Shown here: piece after piece, positions 9,182 through 18,186 of the stretch
Layout of the letters: each line of letters opens with the position of its first letter
Numbering within the stretch: position 1 is the stretch's first letter
Assembly (NCBI GenBank): GCA_002345825.1
Contig: DDWD01000213.1
Location: 1-33,077 of the forward strand
DNA length: 33,077 nucleotides
DNA from: Bacteroidales bacterium UBA2295
Lineage (GTDB): Bacteria; Bacteroidota; Bacteroidia; Bacteroidales; Tenuifilaceae
Direction: 5' to 3'
The notes under the pieces: generated by a model
What the model was told of the DNA's origin: nothing
Database searches by the model: none
Seen by the model: the letters and a program-made list of their open reading frames with translations, nothing else
Translations under genes and position numbers: made by a program

Positions 9182-9208
9182 AAAAAACCGACAGGAGTTC
9201 TGTCGGTT
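9182..9208 (-). terminator. Rho-independent terminator of the decarboxylase operon
   Basis: Perfect 9-bp stem (AACCGACAG and CTGTCGGTT) with a 5-base loop. Read on the minus strand it is followed by a run of T. It lies about 25 bases after the stop of the beta-subunit gene. Confidence 0.85.
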
Positions 9209-9233
9209 CTCATCTAAAAAGAAAAATATCTGT

Positions 9234-10391
9234 TTAGTAAAGGAAACTAAGCAGTATACCAGCAGCCACAGCACTACCAATAACACCAGCAACGTTTGGT
9301 GCCATAGCGTGCATAAGCAAGTAGTTAGACTTATCGTACTGCATGCCAATATGATGTGAAACCCTTGCGCTATCTGGTACAGCAGATACACCCGAATTAC
9401 CAATAAGCGGATTGATCTTATTCCCCTCTTTCAAGAATAAGTTCATAAACTTTACAAAGAGGATACCTGTAGTGGTAGCAATTACAAAAGATAATGCACC
9501 CAGTGCAAATATCTTAAGCGAAGATGCATTAACAAACACATCGGCTTGGGTAGATGCACCTACAGTTAATCCAAGTAGTATGGTTACAATATCGATTAAA
9601 GGACCTCTGGCCGTTTCAGCTAGTCTACGGGTAACTCCGCTCTCTTTAAGCAGGTTGCCAAAGAAAAGCATACCTAGCAATGGCAAACCGCTTGGTACAA
9701 CAAATGTGGTAAGCAAGATACCAATTAGAGGGAAAAGCACCTTCTCGAGTTTAGTAACCGTGCGGGGTGGCTTCATCCTTATTACTCGTTCTTTCTTGGT
9801 TGTTAGCAACTTCATTATGGGCGGCTGTATTACAGGAACCAATGCCATATATGAGTATGCAGATATTGCAATTGCACCCATTAAGTGAGGAGCCAACTTT
9901 GAGCTAATAAAAATTGCTGTTGGACCATCGGCTCCACCAATAATACCAATTGCACCAGCCTCGGCACCAGTAAATCCCATTGCCAATGCAATGGAGTATG
10001 CACCAAAAATACCAAACTGTGCTGCCGCACCAATTAGTATTAGCTTTGGGTTAGATATAAGAGCTGAGAAATCTGTCATCGCCCCAATCCCCAAAAATAT
10101 TAACGGTGGATAAACACCATAACGCACTCCAAAGTACAGGTAGTTAAGAACCGATCCCTCCTCGTAGATTCCAATCATATACCCATTGGTCATTGGAATA
10201 TTACCTACAATTATACCAAATCCAATGGGGATTAGAAGCATTGGCTCCCACTCCTTGGTAATTGCCAAGTAAATAAATACCAAGCCAATTAGAATCATAA
10301 TTCCGTGGCCAATGGTGAAGTTGGCAAAACCAGTATTAGAGTAGAACTGGAGAAGGTGTTCTTTAATGAATTCTAAAAAATTTCCTTCCAT
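9234..10391 (-). CDS. mmdB: Na+-translocating decarboxylase beta subunit (MmdB/OadB family)
   Basis: Integral membrane pump subunit that couples decarboxylation of carboxybiotin to Na+ export. The 385 residues are almost wholly hydrophobic and carry the family signatures: GIGAMTDFSALI, the re-entrant GIIGGADGPTAIF segment, GLTVGASTQADVF, and GNSGVSAVPDSARVSH near the C terminus, where Asp and Ser side chains serve in Na+ binding. It is the last gene of a five-gene operon, 4 bases after the biotin-carrier gene. The carboxyltransferase partner makes methylmalonyl-CoA the likely substrate. A glutaconyl-CoA or oxaloacetate enzyme would use the same beta subunit. Confidence 0.95.
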   Translation of the reverse strand: MEGNFLEFIKEHLLQFYSNTGFANFTIGHGIMILIGLVFIYLAITKEWEPMLLIPIGFGIIVGNIPMTNGYMIGIYEEGSVLNYLYFGVRYGVYPPLIFLGIGAMTDFSALISNPKLILIGAAAQFGIFGAYSIALAMGFTGAEAGAIGIIGGADGPTAIFISSKLAPHLMGAIAISAYSYMALVPVIQPPIMKLLTTKKERVIRMKPPRTVTKLEKVLFPLIGILLTTFVVPSGLPLLGMLFFGNLLKESGVTRRLAETARGPLIDIVTILLGLTVGASTQADVFVNASSLKIFALGALSFVIATTTGILFVKFMNLFLKEGNKINPLIGNSGVSAVPDSARVSHHIGMQYDKSNYLLMHAMAPNVAGVIGSAVAAGILLSFLY

Positions 10392-10395
10392 TATA

Positions 10396-10839
10396 TTAGT
10401 CTCCTATGGTTACCAGGATGTCGCCTTCCATTACCGAGTCACCCTTGTTAACATTAACTTTCAGAATTTTGCCATCCTTATCTGAATCGATGTTATTCTC
10501 CATTTTCATTGCCTCGAGGCAAAGTAGTTTCTGCCCCTGCTTAACAGTATCACCCTCCTTCACAAACAGTTCGAGGATTACACCTGGGAGTGGCGACTTA
10601 ACATAACCTGCCCCCTTGGGCGCAGACGGTGCGCTGGTTTTGGCAACAGAGGGATGGCTATCGGTTGATGGAACAGCCGAATTGCGAACAAGCTTGGGCG
10701 TTTTGGTTTGCTGAATAGCCTTCTCCATTTCAACCCTGTAGTTGGTGCCATTCACTTCAACTTCGGCAATGTTATCCTCTACTGTAACAACATTCACTTC
10801 GTACTGATTGCCATGTATGGTAAATTTATAATTTTTCAT
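10396..10839 (-). CDS. mmdC: Biotin carrier subunit of the decarboxylase
   Basis: This carries biotin between the carboxyltransferase and the membrane pump. The 147 residues comprise a small N-terminal beta segment (MKNYKFTIHGNQYEV), a Pro/Ala/Ser-rich flexible linker (about 50-78), and a biotinyl domain with SPLPGVILEL and the biotin site EAMKM, lysine about 112. The length and linker match stand-alone gamma/delta carriers of Na+-pumping decarboxylases. It sits between the small membrane subunit and the beta subunit with gaps of 9 and 4 bases, showing tight co-transcription. A biotin ligase is not in the window. Confidence 0.95.
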   Translation of the reverse strand: MKNYKFTIHGNQYEVNVVTVEDNIAEVEVNGTNYRVEMEKAIQQTKTPKLVRNSAVPSTDSHPSVAKTSAPSAPKGAGYVKSPLPGVILELFVKEGDTVKQGQKLLCLEAMKMENNIDSDKDGKILKVNVNKGDSVMEGDILVTIGD

Positions 10840-10848
10840 TTTGCTGAA

Positions 10849-11274
10849 TTATTTCGAGTAAGGATTTCGTTTAACTGCTTTGTTCATTATGCCATAAATT
10901 TTACTGCTCCAGGGAGAGTATGCCCTTGAAATTTTATTAATGGTGAGCGTTAAACTCTCCTGATCATGTAGTTCACTCTTGAACAGATGCAATGCCATAG
11001 CAATGGCTGCAATCTCTTCTCCGCTCGACTTAACCTTTTCGACCTTCTCTGCACCATCTGCTTGCCCACCTGAATTCTTTTTGGGTGCAAATAATTTACT
11101 GACGAAATGGATAAGGTTATCAATATTTTGAAAAACAATGGCAGAAAGAGCAAGCACAGATATTACCACAAGCATAGCCATTGCGGCCATACCTACTCCA
11201 TAGGGATCGACCTTCACAAACTCCTCAGCAGAATTTGTTTGACCAACGGTTAGTAAAATTAGCTGTATATTCAT
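10849..11274 (-). CDS. OadG/MmdD-like small membrane subunit
   Basis: A 141-residue protein with one membrane segment (about 28-50, MAAMAMLVVISVLALSAIVF). A charged hydrophilic linker follows, then a conserved cytoplasmic piece with GEEIAAIAMAL and SPWSSKIYGI. This is the usual layout of the Bacteroidota gamma/delta subunit that holds the decarboxylase complex together. Bacteroidota forms carry a longer C-terminal part than the about 80-residue OadG of proteobacteria. Position between the carboxyltransferase and biotin-carrier genes supports the assignment. It was identified from layout and context more than from strong motifs. Confidence 0.85.
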   Translation of the reverse strand: MNIQLILLTVGQTNSAEEFVKVDPYGVGMAAMAMLVVISVLALSAIVFQNIDNLIHFVSKLFAPKKNSGGQADGAEKVEKVKSSGEEIAAIAMALHLFKSELHDQESLTLTINKISRAYSPWSSKIYGIMNKAVKRNPYSK

Positions 11275-11289
11275 ATCTAAGCCTGTATT

Positions 11290-12855
11290 TTAAAGTGGTA
11301 AGTTAGAGTGCTTACGCGGTGGGTTAACATCCTTTTTGGTTTGCAACGATTGCAGAGCTCTAATAATACGAAAACGAGTATTTCTTGGCTCAATCACATC
11401 GTCGAGATAACCAAACTTGGCCGCCACATATGGGTTTGCAAATTTTTCCTTGTACTCGTTTTCCTTCTTAAGCAGGAATTCCGTTTTGGCTTTCTCGTCC
11501 TCAATGGTTTCTAACTCACGGCTTAGTAGCACCTCAATGGCCCCTTTGGGTCCCATAACAGCTATCTCTGCACCAGGCCAAGCGTAGTTAATGTCACCAC
11601 GTAAATGCTTAGAACTCATTACATCATAAGCACCACCGTAAGCCTTACGGAGAATTATTGTTACCTTGGGCACTGTTGCCTCACCGTAAGCAAACATTAG
11701 TTTTGCTCCGTGCAGGATGATCCCATTGTACTCCTGACCAGTTCCAGGAAGGAAACCAGGAACATCAACCAGAGTTACCACTGGAATATTGAAGGCATCG
11801 CAAAAACGTACAAAACGTGCTGCTTTGCGAGATGCATTAATATCAAGCACACCTGCCATATACTTAGGTTGGTTGGCTACAATCCCCACGGGCATTCCGT
11901 TGAAACGAGCAAAACCAGTAACAATGTTGGGTGCAAAGTGACGATGAACCTCAAGGTACTCTCCGTAGTCGGCAATAGCCTCAATTACATCAAGCACATC
12001 GTAGGGCTTATTGGCCACCTCGGGAATAATCTCATTCAACCTATCTTCAAGCCTATCGATAGGATCGTCGCATGGTGCAATAGGGGGATCCTCAAGGTTA
12101 TTTTGTGGTAGGTAACTCAGCAGTTTCCGAATCAGCATAATACCTTCCTCCTCGGTATCGGAAACAAAATGAGCGACACCCGACTTAGATGCATGCACAT
12201 CGGCACCACCCAGCTGATCGGCAGTTACCGTTTCACCAGTAACAGTTTTCACAACCTTAGGCCCAGTTACAAACATATAGCTGGTACTACGGCTCATTAT
12301 AATAAAATCGGTTAGGGCTGGGGAGTAAACTGCACCTCCAGCACAAGGGCCAAAGATTGCAGATATCTGAGGTATAACGCCAGAAGCCATGATGTTACGT
12401 TGGAAGATCTCGGCATATCCACCCAAACTTTTCACTCCCTCTTGGATACGTGCTCCACCACTATCGTTAATGCCAATTACGGGAGCGCCAACCTTCATGG
12501 CCATATCCATAATTTTGCAGATTTTGGCTGCAAACATCTCCGAGAGAGATCCACCAAACACTGTAAAATCTTGAGAGAAGATATACACTAAACGCCCATC
12601 TATCGTTCCATAACCGGTTACTACACCGTCCGATAGATAAGTCTCCTTCTCCAATCCAAAGTCGATACAACGGTGCGACACGAACATATCGAACTCCTCG
12701 AAGCTACCCTCGTCGAGCAGCATATCGATGCGCTCGCGAGCAGTAAACTTACCCTTTTTATGCTGGGCTGCTATACGTTTCTCGCCGCCTCCTAGCTTCG
12801 CTCTCTCGCGTAGCTCAATTAGCTCTTGAATCTTTTGCTCCTGGGTCTTAGTCAT
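11290..12855 (-). CDS. mmdA: Methylmalonyl-CoA decarboxylase alpha / acyl-CoA carboxyltransferase
   Basis: Transfers the carboxyl group of methylmalonyl-CoA to biotin, releasing propionyl-CoA. The 521 residues contain the two crotonase-like carboxyltransferase halves: KKGKFTARERIDMLLDEGSF, GGSLSEMFAAKI and the oxyanion segment GINDSGGARIQEGV in the first, and DVPGFLPGTGQEYNGII and AYGGAYDVMSS in the second. The PccB family is the same in sequence, so the direction of the reaction is set by context: the Na+ pump, biotin carrier and epimerase in the same operon indicate decarboxylation. Start ATG 12855 precedes the usual N-terminal helix. It lies 35 bases after the epimerase gene. Confidence 0.95.
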   Translation of the reverse strand: MTKTQEQKIQELIELRERAKLGGGEKRIAAQHKKGKFTARERIDMLLDEGSFEEFDMFVSHRCIDFGLEKETYLSDGVVTGYGTIDGRLVYIFSQDFTVFGGSLSEMFAAKICKIMDMAMKVGAPVIGINDSGGARIQEGVKSLGGYAEIFQRNIMASGVIPQISAIFGPCAGGAVYSPALTDFIIMSRSTSYMFVTGPKVVKTVTGETVTADQLGGADVHASKSGVAHFVSDTEEEGIMLIRKLLSYLPQNNLEDPPIAPCDDPIDRLEDRLNEIIPEVANKPYDVLDVIEAIADYGEYLEVHRHFAPNIVTGFARFNGMPVGIVANQPKYMAGVLDINASRKAARFVRFCDAFNIPVVTLVDVPGFLPGTGQEYNGIILHGAKLMFAYGEATVPKVTIILRKAYGGAYDVMSSKHLRGDINYAWPGAEIAVMGPKGAIEVLLSRELETIEDEKAKTEFLLKKENEYKEKFANPYVAAKFGYLDDVIEPRNTRFRIIRALQSLQTKKDVNPPRKHSNLPL

Positions 12856-12890
12856 TTGATCTGGTATTTTGGAAGTATTATCAATACTGT

Positions 12891-13301
12891 TTACTTATTT
12901 TTATTCTCGCATAGCTCAGTAAGTACCCCAAAGGTTGACTTTGGATGAAGAAAAGCGATATCAAGCCCCTCTGCTCCTTTACGTGGGGTTTGATCAATCA
13001 GCTTAACTCCATTTTCCTCGGCTCCTTTTAGCTGATCCTCAATTTTATCAACTGCGTAGGCAATATGGTGAACGCCCTCGCCTTTTTTCTCAATAAACTT
13101 CCCAATTGGTCCCTCTGGATCGGTTGACTCTAGCAGCTCAATTTTGGTTTGACCAACCATAAAAAATGCGGTTTTCACCTTCTGTTCCTTAACCTCTTCG
13201 ACATTGTAGCACTTAAGACCGAATACGTTTTCGTAAAAAGGGATAGCTTCATCTAAACTTTTTACGGCAATTCCAATGTGTTCAATATGAGTAATCTTCA
13301 T
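12891..13301 (-). CDS. mce: Methylmalonyl-CoA epimerase
   Basis: Interconverts (R)- and (S)-methylmalonyl-CoA, linking the mutase product to the decarboxylase. It is a vicinal-oxygen-chelate fold of 136 residues with two beta-alpha-beta units: ITHIEHIGIAVKSLDEAIPF in the first and GVHHIAYAVDKI in the second. Metal ligands are His8, a His in GVHHIAY and the final Glu of LTELCE. The open frame extends back to 13565, but the start used is the ATG at 13301 because a strong AGGAG lies 5 bases upstream and homologues begin with MKITHIEHIG. It leads the decarboxylase operon, just after a -7 box. The mutase genes are not in the window. Confidence 0.95.
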   Translation of the reverse strand: MKITHIEHIGIAVKSLDEAIPFYENVFGLKCYNVEEVKEQKVKTAFFMVGQTKIELLESTDPEGPIGKFIEKKGEGVHHIAYAVDKIEDQLKGAEENGVKLIDQTPRKGAEGLDIAFLHPKSTFGVLTELCENKNK

Positions 13302-13331
13302 AGCTCCTGGGGGTTTAATAATTTGTAGGTA

Positions 13332-13339
13332 CAAAAGTA
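13332..13339 (-). promoter_or_regulatory. Probable -7 box of the epimerase/decarboxylase operon
   Basis: Minus-strand TACTTTTG fits TAnnTTTG and lies about 30 bases before the epimerase ATG. A clear -33 box was not found, so confidence is moderate. Confidence 0.45.
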
Positions 13340-13461
13340 CTAGGTACGCTCTAATTAGGGTAAGGTTGAAAACGGTTTTTGAGCATATAACCACTTGTTG
13401 TGCAACATATTTTGTGTGGGCGTTCAATATTTTTCTGATAGCATAACCAAGCATTTTTTGA

Positions 13462-13469
13462 TACTTTTG
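13462..13469 (+). promoter_or_regulatory. Probable -7 box of tcdA
   Basis: TACTTTTG fits the TAnnTTTG -7 consensus and ends 25 bases before the tcdA ATG. It stands back to back with the epimerase promoter in the 193-base divergent spacer, where both -7 boxes happen to be the same octamer. Confidence 0.4.
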
Positions 13470-13494
13470 AGCGGTTAAAATTCGTTTAAAAGAT

Positions 13495-14208
13495 ATGAAC
13501 TGGTTAGAACGAACCCAATTACTTATAGGTGCCGAGGCACTTGAATCCCTAAAAGACAAGCACATACTGGTTGTGGGTCTGGGCGGAGTTGGCGCTTACG
13601 CAGCCGAGCAGATATGCCGAGCAGGTGTTGGCGAAATGACCATTGTTGATGGCGATACCATTAGCATAACCAATAGAAACCGACAGCTGCCTGCATTGGT
13701 AAGCACCACAGGAAAGCCTAAAGCTAAAACCATTGGCGATAGGTTGTTGGATATTAATCCAGACCTAAAACTACACATTATTCAAGAGTATATTCGCGAC
13801 GATAGGATGATTGAGATTCTGGAAACAAAATTCGATTTTGTGGTAGATGCCATCGATACGCTATCGCCAAAAATATTTTTGATATATCACACGATACAGA
13901 AAGGACACAAGCTGGTTAGCTCAATGGGTAGTGGCGGAAAGCTAGACCCTGCTAAGGTTCAGATTGCCGATTTCTCAAAATCACGCATTTGCCCTCTTGC
14001 CCGAGTGCTCCGCAAACGATTGGGCCGATTGGGAGTTAGGGAAGGTTTTCAGGTGGTATTCTCTACCGAAGAGGTACCTGACCACGCCATGATTCCTTGC
14101 GAGGATGAGCCCAATAAGAAAACCACCATTGGAACCATCTCATATATGCCCCCGCTATTTGGATGTTTAATGGCCTCGGTGGTAATTAGGGGGTTGATAG
14201 AAAGTTAG
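13495..14208 (+). CDS. tcdA: tRNA threonylcarbamoyladenosine dehydratase
   Basis: ATP-dependent E1-like enzyme that cyclises t6A37 of tRNA to ct6A. The 237 residues have the nucleotide-binding fold GLGGVGAYAAEQICRAGVG near residue 28, the E1 motif NRNRQLPAL with its catalytic arginines, VVDAIDTLSPK, and the TcdA-type SMGSGGKLDP. The C-terminal half has the family segment RICPLARVLRKRL. The ATG at 13495 matches the family N terminus (NWLERTQLLIG). It is alone on its strand and is followed by a probable terminator. Confidence 0.95.
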   Translation: MNWLERTQLLIGAEALESLKDKHILVVGLGGVGAYAAEQICRAGVGEMTIVDGDTISITNRNRQLPALVSTTGKPKAKTIGDRLLDINPDLKLHIIQEYIRDDRMIEILETKFDFVVDAIDTLSPKIFLIYHTIQKGHKLVSSMGSGGKLDPAKVQIADFSKSRICPLARVLRKRLGRLGVREGFQVVFSTEEVPDHAMIPCEDEPNKKTTIGTISYMPPLFGCLMASVVIRGLIES

Positions 14209-14215
14209 TGAGAAT

Positions 14216-14257
14216 AGTCCGGGCGCGACTTTAAGTCGCACTCGGACTAAATATTTT
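14216..14257 (+). terminator. Probable terminator after tcdA
   Basis: Two nested stems, AGTCCG with CGGACT and GCGACT with AGTCGC, form an interrupted hairpin followed by AAATATTTTT. It lies between the convergent tcdA and S9 peptidase genes, and the T tract serves the plus strand. Confidence 0.6.
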
Positions 14258-16341
14258 TACTCCTTCAACCACTTATCCAACCACGCCTTAAACTCGCGTT
14301 GCCAAAGTATTCCGTTCTGTGGTTTTAGCACCCAGTGATTCTCGTCGGGGAAAAAGAGGAATTTGCTTGGGATATCGAGCATTTGCGCTGTGTTAAACGC
14401 TGCCATCCCTTGAGTGTATGGAATGCGAAAATCTTTACCGCCATGGATAACCAGAATTGGTGTATCCCAATTCTTAACATAATTGTGCGCGCTATGCTTA
14501 TAGCTATTCATTGCCACCTTGTTGTCGGTTTCCCAAGGGGCACCACCCATCTCCCACTCATCAAAAAACATCTCTTCGGTGGTCATATACTCCATCTCGG
14601 AGTTGAACACGCCGCAGTGCGATATAAAAGCTTTGAATCGCTTGTTATGGTTACCGGCCATCCAGAACACTGTGTAGCCACCATAGCTTGCACCAATTGC
14701 CCCTAGCCTTTCCTCGTCGACCCAAGGTTCCTGCTTCACCTCATCGATTGCTGCAAGTAGATCGCGCATTTCCTGTCCGCCATGGTCCTTGCTAATCTCA
14801 TCGGTCCAAGCTTGGCCAAAGGTGAGCGAGCCACGGCGAGCAGGAGCAACCACTACATAGCCATTGGATGCCATGATGGAAAAGTTCCAGCGGTAGCTCC
14901 AGAACTGGCTAACTGGACTTTGCGGTCCACCCTCGCAGTAGAGCAGTGCGGGATACTTTGTAGATTTATCGAAATTAGGTGGAAGAATCACCCAGGTGTG
15001 CACCATCTTACCATCAGTCGATTTTATCCACCTACGCTCTACTGTTGGCATGGTGAGCTGGCTCATGATACGGTTGTTTATTTCCGATAGCTGTTTCTGC
15101 TCGCCACTGGTTGGGTTGATGCAAAAAATTTCGGCAGGCGATACCATTGAAACCTTATCGCCTATTAGCATATCGCCAGCAATAGCAACTGAATGGTAAT
15201 CATGTAGACCCTCGGTTATGGCTTTAATCTCGCGCGTAGCTATATCCATCTTATAAATTTGGTGCGTAGCCTCAACACCTGCCACAAAGTATATCGATTT
15301 TGCGTCAGGAGTCCACTGAATATTCGATGGGGAATAGTCGAAATTGGGAGTTAGATAATTCTTTTCGCCCGATTCCATATCCATCATAAACACCCTGTCT
15401 TTATCGGCTTCAAAACCTGCGCGCTCCATCGATAACCAAATCATTTTATCGCCTTTGGGCGAGAAAACTGGTTGCTTGTCGTAACCAACCATTCCATCGG
15501 TTAGGTTTTTGGTTTCGGCCTTCTCAACATTATATAGGTAGATATCGGAATTTGTGCTAAAGGAGTACTCCTTGCCGGTTAGCTTTTTGCAGGTGTATGC
15601 AATAGCTTTTCCGCAGGGCGACCAGGAAATCTCCTCCATACCACCAAAAGGCTTCAATGGGGAGTCGTAGGGTTCATTGGGCATTATATCAACTGGATTC
15701 GTTACCTTCTTGCCTGTAAAATCGGCTACAAATATGTGGCTGTAGTAGCCATCCTCCCAAGTATCCCAGTGGCGATACATCAAATCCTCGTACAACATTC
15801 CGCTGGCCTTGGGTAGGTCGGGATAAATATCGACAGTGGCTTTATCGACCTTAGCATCGCTAATAAACAGTATTTTATCGCCCGTGGGTGAGATGGAAAA
15901 CCCATTGATATCGCTCTCGAAATCCGACACTTTTCGGCGATTATTACCCTGAGCGTCCATTGTCCAAACCTGAGCAGATGCGCCCTCGGTGGAAATAAAG
16001 GCAAGGGTTTGATTATCAACCCAAGCCAAGTTATACTCGTGGGCAGCGGTTTTGGTAATTTGGGTTTTGTTTGTGCCATCGGCATTCATCATGAACACCT
16101 CGCTGTTGCTGCGGTTCTGCTCAATGGAGTAGAACGAAACGGTATAGGCAACCTTATCACTATTGGGCGATACGGCCACCTCACCCAGACGGCCAAACGA
16201 CCACAGCACTTCGGGGGTTAGCAATCCGTTTTCGATCGTAATATCTGCGGGCCCAATAATGTTTTCTGTTGATTTTTGGCTAGTGTTGCACGCTACTGCG
16301 ATTAGCAAAACCAGCATCAACCATAGATGTATTTTTCTCAT
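14257..16341 (-). CDS. S9-family serine peptidase (prolyl-oligopeptidase/acylaminoacyl type), lipoprotein
   Basis: Predicted envelope peptidase that trims oligopeptides. The start is the ATG at 16341, giving about 694 residues and a lipoprotein signal (MRKIHLWLMLVLLIAVAC, Cys18). The ORF runs 51 codons further upstream, but those residues are unlike a mature protein and interrupt a dispersed repeat. An N-terminal beta-propeller is indicated by WD40-like pieces such as SPNSDKVAYTVS, SPTGDKILFIS and SPKGDKMIWLS. The C-terminal alpha/beta hydrolase has the triad Ser552 in GASYGGY, Asp637 in GGKDFRIPY and His669 in ENHWV. It is encoded downstream of two secreted proteins but after a likely terminator. 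A weak -7-like TACCTTTA lies about 27 bases upstream. Confidence 0.9.
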   Translation of the reverse strand: MRKIHLWLMLVLLIAVACNTSQKSTENIIGPADITIENGLLTPEVLWSFGRLGEVAVSPNSDKVAYTVSFYSIEQNRSNSEVFMMNADGTNKTQITKTAAHEYNLAWVDNQTLAFISTEGASAQVWTMDAQGNNRRKVSDFESDINGFSISPTGDKILFISDAKVDKATVDIYPDLPKASGMLYEDLMYRHWDTWEDGYYSHIFVADFTGKKVTNPVDIMPNEPYDSPLKPFGGMEEISWSPCGKAIAYTCKKLTGKEYSFSTNSDIYLYNVEKAETKNLTDGMVGYDKQPVFSPKGDKMIWLSMERAGFEADKDRVFMMDMESGEKNYLTPNFDYSPSNIQWTPDAKSIYFVAGVEATHQIYKMDIATREIKAITEGLHDYHSVAIAGDMLIGDKVSMVSPAEIFCINPTSGEQKQLSEINNRIMSQLTMPTVERRWIKSTDGKMVHTWVILPPNFDKSTKYPALLYCEGGPQSPVSQFWSYRWNFSIMASNGYVVVAPARRGSLTFGQAWTDEISKDHGGQEMRDLLAAIDEVKQEPWVDEERLGAIGASYGGYTVFWMAGNHNKRFKAFISHCGVFNSEMEYMTTEEMFFDEWEMGGAPWETDNKVAMNSYKHSAHNYVKNWDTPILVIHGGKDFRIPYTQGMAAFNTAQMLDIPSKFLFFPDENHWVLKPQNGILWQREFKAWLDKWLKE

Positions 16342-16456
16342 AGCTAGTTGAATTAGGAAAGTTTTGCTAAAGGTATGAATTGTAGGAGTAACGAACAATG
16401 ATAATTGGTAGGAGATTTTTTTGAGGAGAGATATAAAGGTAAAAATGAAATCGAAC

Positions 16457-16482
16457 ACAGACCTGCCCGCTGGCAGGCGGGG
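16457..16482. repeat. Dispersed palindromic repeat, copy A (partial)
   Basis: Contains CCTGCC, loop CGCT, GGCAGG as a perfect hairpin. The minus strand shares 19 bases with copy B at 19142 on one side and about 20 bases with copy C near 19531-19551 on the other, so it looks like a recombinant or short family member. It lacks the CCATAGCCGTCA core of copies B-E. Confidence 0.6.
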
Positions 16483-16492
16483 AAACAGAAAC

Positions 16493-16522
16493 ACAGAGGC
16501 ATAATTAAATCTTTGCCTCTGT
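16493..16522 (-). terminator. Possible terminator of the two secreted-protein genes
   Basis: A 9-bp stem (ACAGAGGCA and TGCCTCTGT) with a 12-base loop is followed on the minus strand by a T-rich stretch. It lies 22 bases after the stop of the 543-residue protein gene. The T tract is interrupted, so strength is uncertain. Confidence 0.45.
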
Positions 16523-16543
16523 ATTGTAATTAAAATTAACTTT

Positions 16544-18175
16544 TTACAATTCTACTTTTAAAAATTTGAATTTACGCACTCCGTTCTTACCAGTAAATAG
16601 CAATGAATTTGGGCTCGAATAACCTGCATAATTTGGCAGTAAGGCTACGCCGCTATCTTCAGCAGCAGAGATCTTTTGAGAAAGCACCGAACCATCTCTA
16701 CTTACCTTAACCATTGTGGCCTTCGATTGCTTAAGCATTCCGAACATATTGAACGATTTTTTGCCTATCTCCTCGTAAACAAGGTAAAGGTTGTTGTTAG
16801 ATGGATGCACCATAAACGACGAAAAGATAACTCCCTCGCTTGCCACATATGTATTTTTATCAATCTTTTTCTTCCACTCGGTATTGCCGTTCTTATCAAT
16901 GCTAATCACTACAATATCGTTGTAGTTGTAGGCGTTATAAATAACAATGGTTTTCCCATTATTCTGCTGTTCACGCCTCTGCTCAACCTGTTCGGCAATT
17001 AGGTAAAATCCTCCATCCTCTCTTAAAACAAGCTCCTTAGTAAAATGGAATTCAGTATCAAATTCCTTCCCCTTTTTATAATTCTTAGATAGTTTAGATG
17101 CTGCCTTGGCTTCGCGATCCTGAACAAGGAAATCTAAAGCAAACTCATCTTGTGTAACACTTAATTTCTCAGTGCTTAAATTGATTTGAAAAGTGCAACT
17201 ACCCGTTACGCTGTATGTATCCTCCTGTGCAAAAAAACCAGCACAAATTACATCTCCTTTATCGTTGGGTTTCATTGTAAGCTTTCTTACAAATTTGTTT
17301 GGAATGGATAGTGAATAGTCCTTCTTATTTGTACCATTGCTAGTTATTGCCATCATCTTGTAAGAGTAGTTTGGGTACTCCTCTAGCCTGTGGTAACTAC
17401 CAAACGGTGGCTTCCATACCTTTTTGTACTTGAGGTGGTTCTCGTACTTTCTATCGGAATCGAATGAACGACCAAGGACAAACACATCGCCCTTATTACT
17501 AACAGCATACTGCTCGAAAGTAAAAATTTCGCTACTCTCAGGTGCAATATTTCCTACTGTCCAAAAATTCTCCAACTTGTTAGAAAAAAGACTCATTCCC
17601 ATATCTAGAATCATATTATCCTTATCAAGCAAGGAGTAGCGAACCAGCAGTTTGGTTGAGTCGGACGATAGGGAGTAGTTAAACTCAGAATATTTATACT
17701 TATTAAACTGGCTGTAATCAATCTCAGCAATGCTCCTAATGTCGTTATTCACCTCAAGGGTTTGCTTGTTGATTGTTTGGGCAAAGAGAAACGTTTTTCT
17801 TAACTTCTGATTTTGAAAAGAAGTGAAAACATAAAATTCGTTGTTGAGCCAAAGAGCAAATTCATAGGTTTTTTCCGATTCGCCTTCTTTCAGGTTGATC
17901 TCCTTCATGTTTGAGAAGTTCAAATCGGGAGCAATACGAATTATGCCATAATCTTGACCAGGACCAATAACAATTCCTCCTGAACTAGGAAAAGGATGGG
18001 TTATAGCAAACACTCCGGATTTGTCGTATCCAATTGGTTCTGTTACAAAAAAGGCAATCTCTTTGCCCATAATGCCCTCGTTGGACCATGTTAAGCGGGG
18101 ATTCAAGCTAAAACTTTGGGCTGTTATGGTAAAACTAAGGGCGAGAAACTGTAGGGTGATAAAAACTTTGCGCAT
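16544..18175 (-). CDS. Secreted protein of unknown function, 543 residues
   Basis: No family was recognised. The protein begins with a clean signal peptide (MRKVFITLQFLALSFTITAQ, cleavage after AQ) and has no lipobox or further membrane segment, so it is probably periplasmic or surface exposed. Many short beta-rich stretches of the form NGTNKKDYSLS and KVSRDGSVLSQK are spaced as in a propeller, but no defined repeat could be counted by eye. It lies 11 bases after the beta-barrel-like gene at 18187 and is almost certainly co-transcribed with it. Codon use looks like that of its neighbours. Confidence 0.75.
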   Translation of the reverse strand: MRKVFITLQFLALSFTITAQSFSLNPRLTWSNEGIMGKEIAFFVTEPIGYDKSGVFAITHPFPSSGGIVIGPGQDYGIIRIAPDLNFSNMKEINLKEGESEKTYEFALWLNNEFYVFTSFQNQKLRKTFLFAQTINKQTLEVNNDIRSIAEIDYSQFNKYKYSEFNYSLSSDSTKLLVRYSLLDKDNMILDMGMSLFSNKLENFWTVGNIAPESSEIFTFEQYAVSNKGDVFVLGRSFDSDRKYENHLKYKKVWKPPFGSYHRLEEYPNYSYKMMAITSNGTNKKDYSLSIPNKFVRKLTMKPNDKGDVICAGFFAQEDTYSVTGSCTFQINLSTEKLSVTQDEFALDFLVQDREAKAASKLSKNYKKGKEFDTEFHFTKELVLREDGGFYLIAEQVEQRREQQNNGKTIVIYNAYNYNDIVVISIDKNGNTEWKKKIDKNTYVASEGVIFSSFMVHPSNNNLYLVYEEIGKKSFNMFGMLKQSKATMVKVSRDGSVLSQKISAAEDSGVALLPNYAGYSSPNSLLFTGKNGVRKFKFLKVEL

Positions 18176-18186
18176 AGTATATTTTT

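Noticed and set aside
9143..9403. Minus-strand 86-codon frame overlapping the decarboxylase terminator
   Set aside because: It reads through the terminator hairpin and into the real beta-subunit gene in another frame.
13302..13565. Upstream extension of the epimerase
   Set aside because: The extra 88 codons overlap the divergent tcdA start and cross a -7 box. An AGGAG just before the ATG at 13301 and the family N terminus settle the start.
16342..16494. Upstream extension of the S9 peptidase
   Set aside because: It reads into dispersed-repeat copy A, and the ATG at 16341 gives a clear lipobox.
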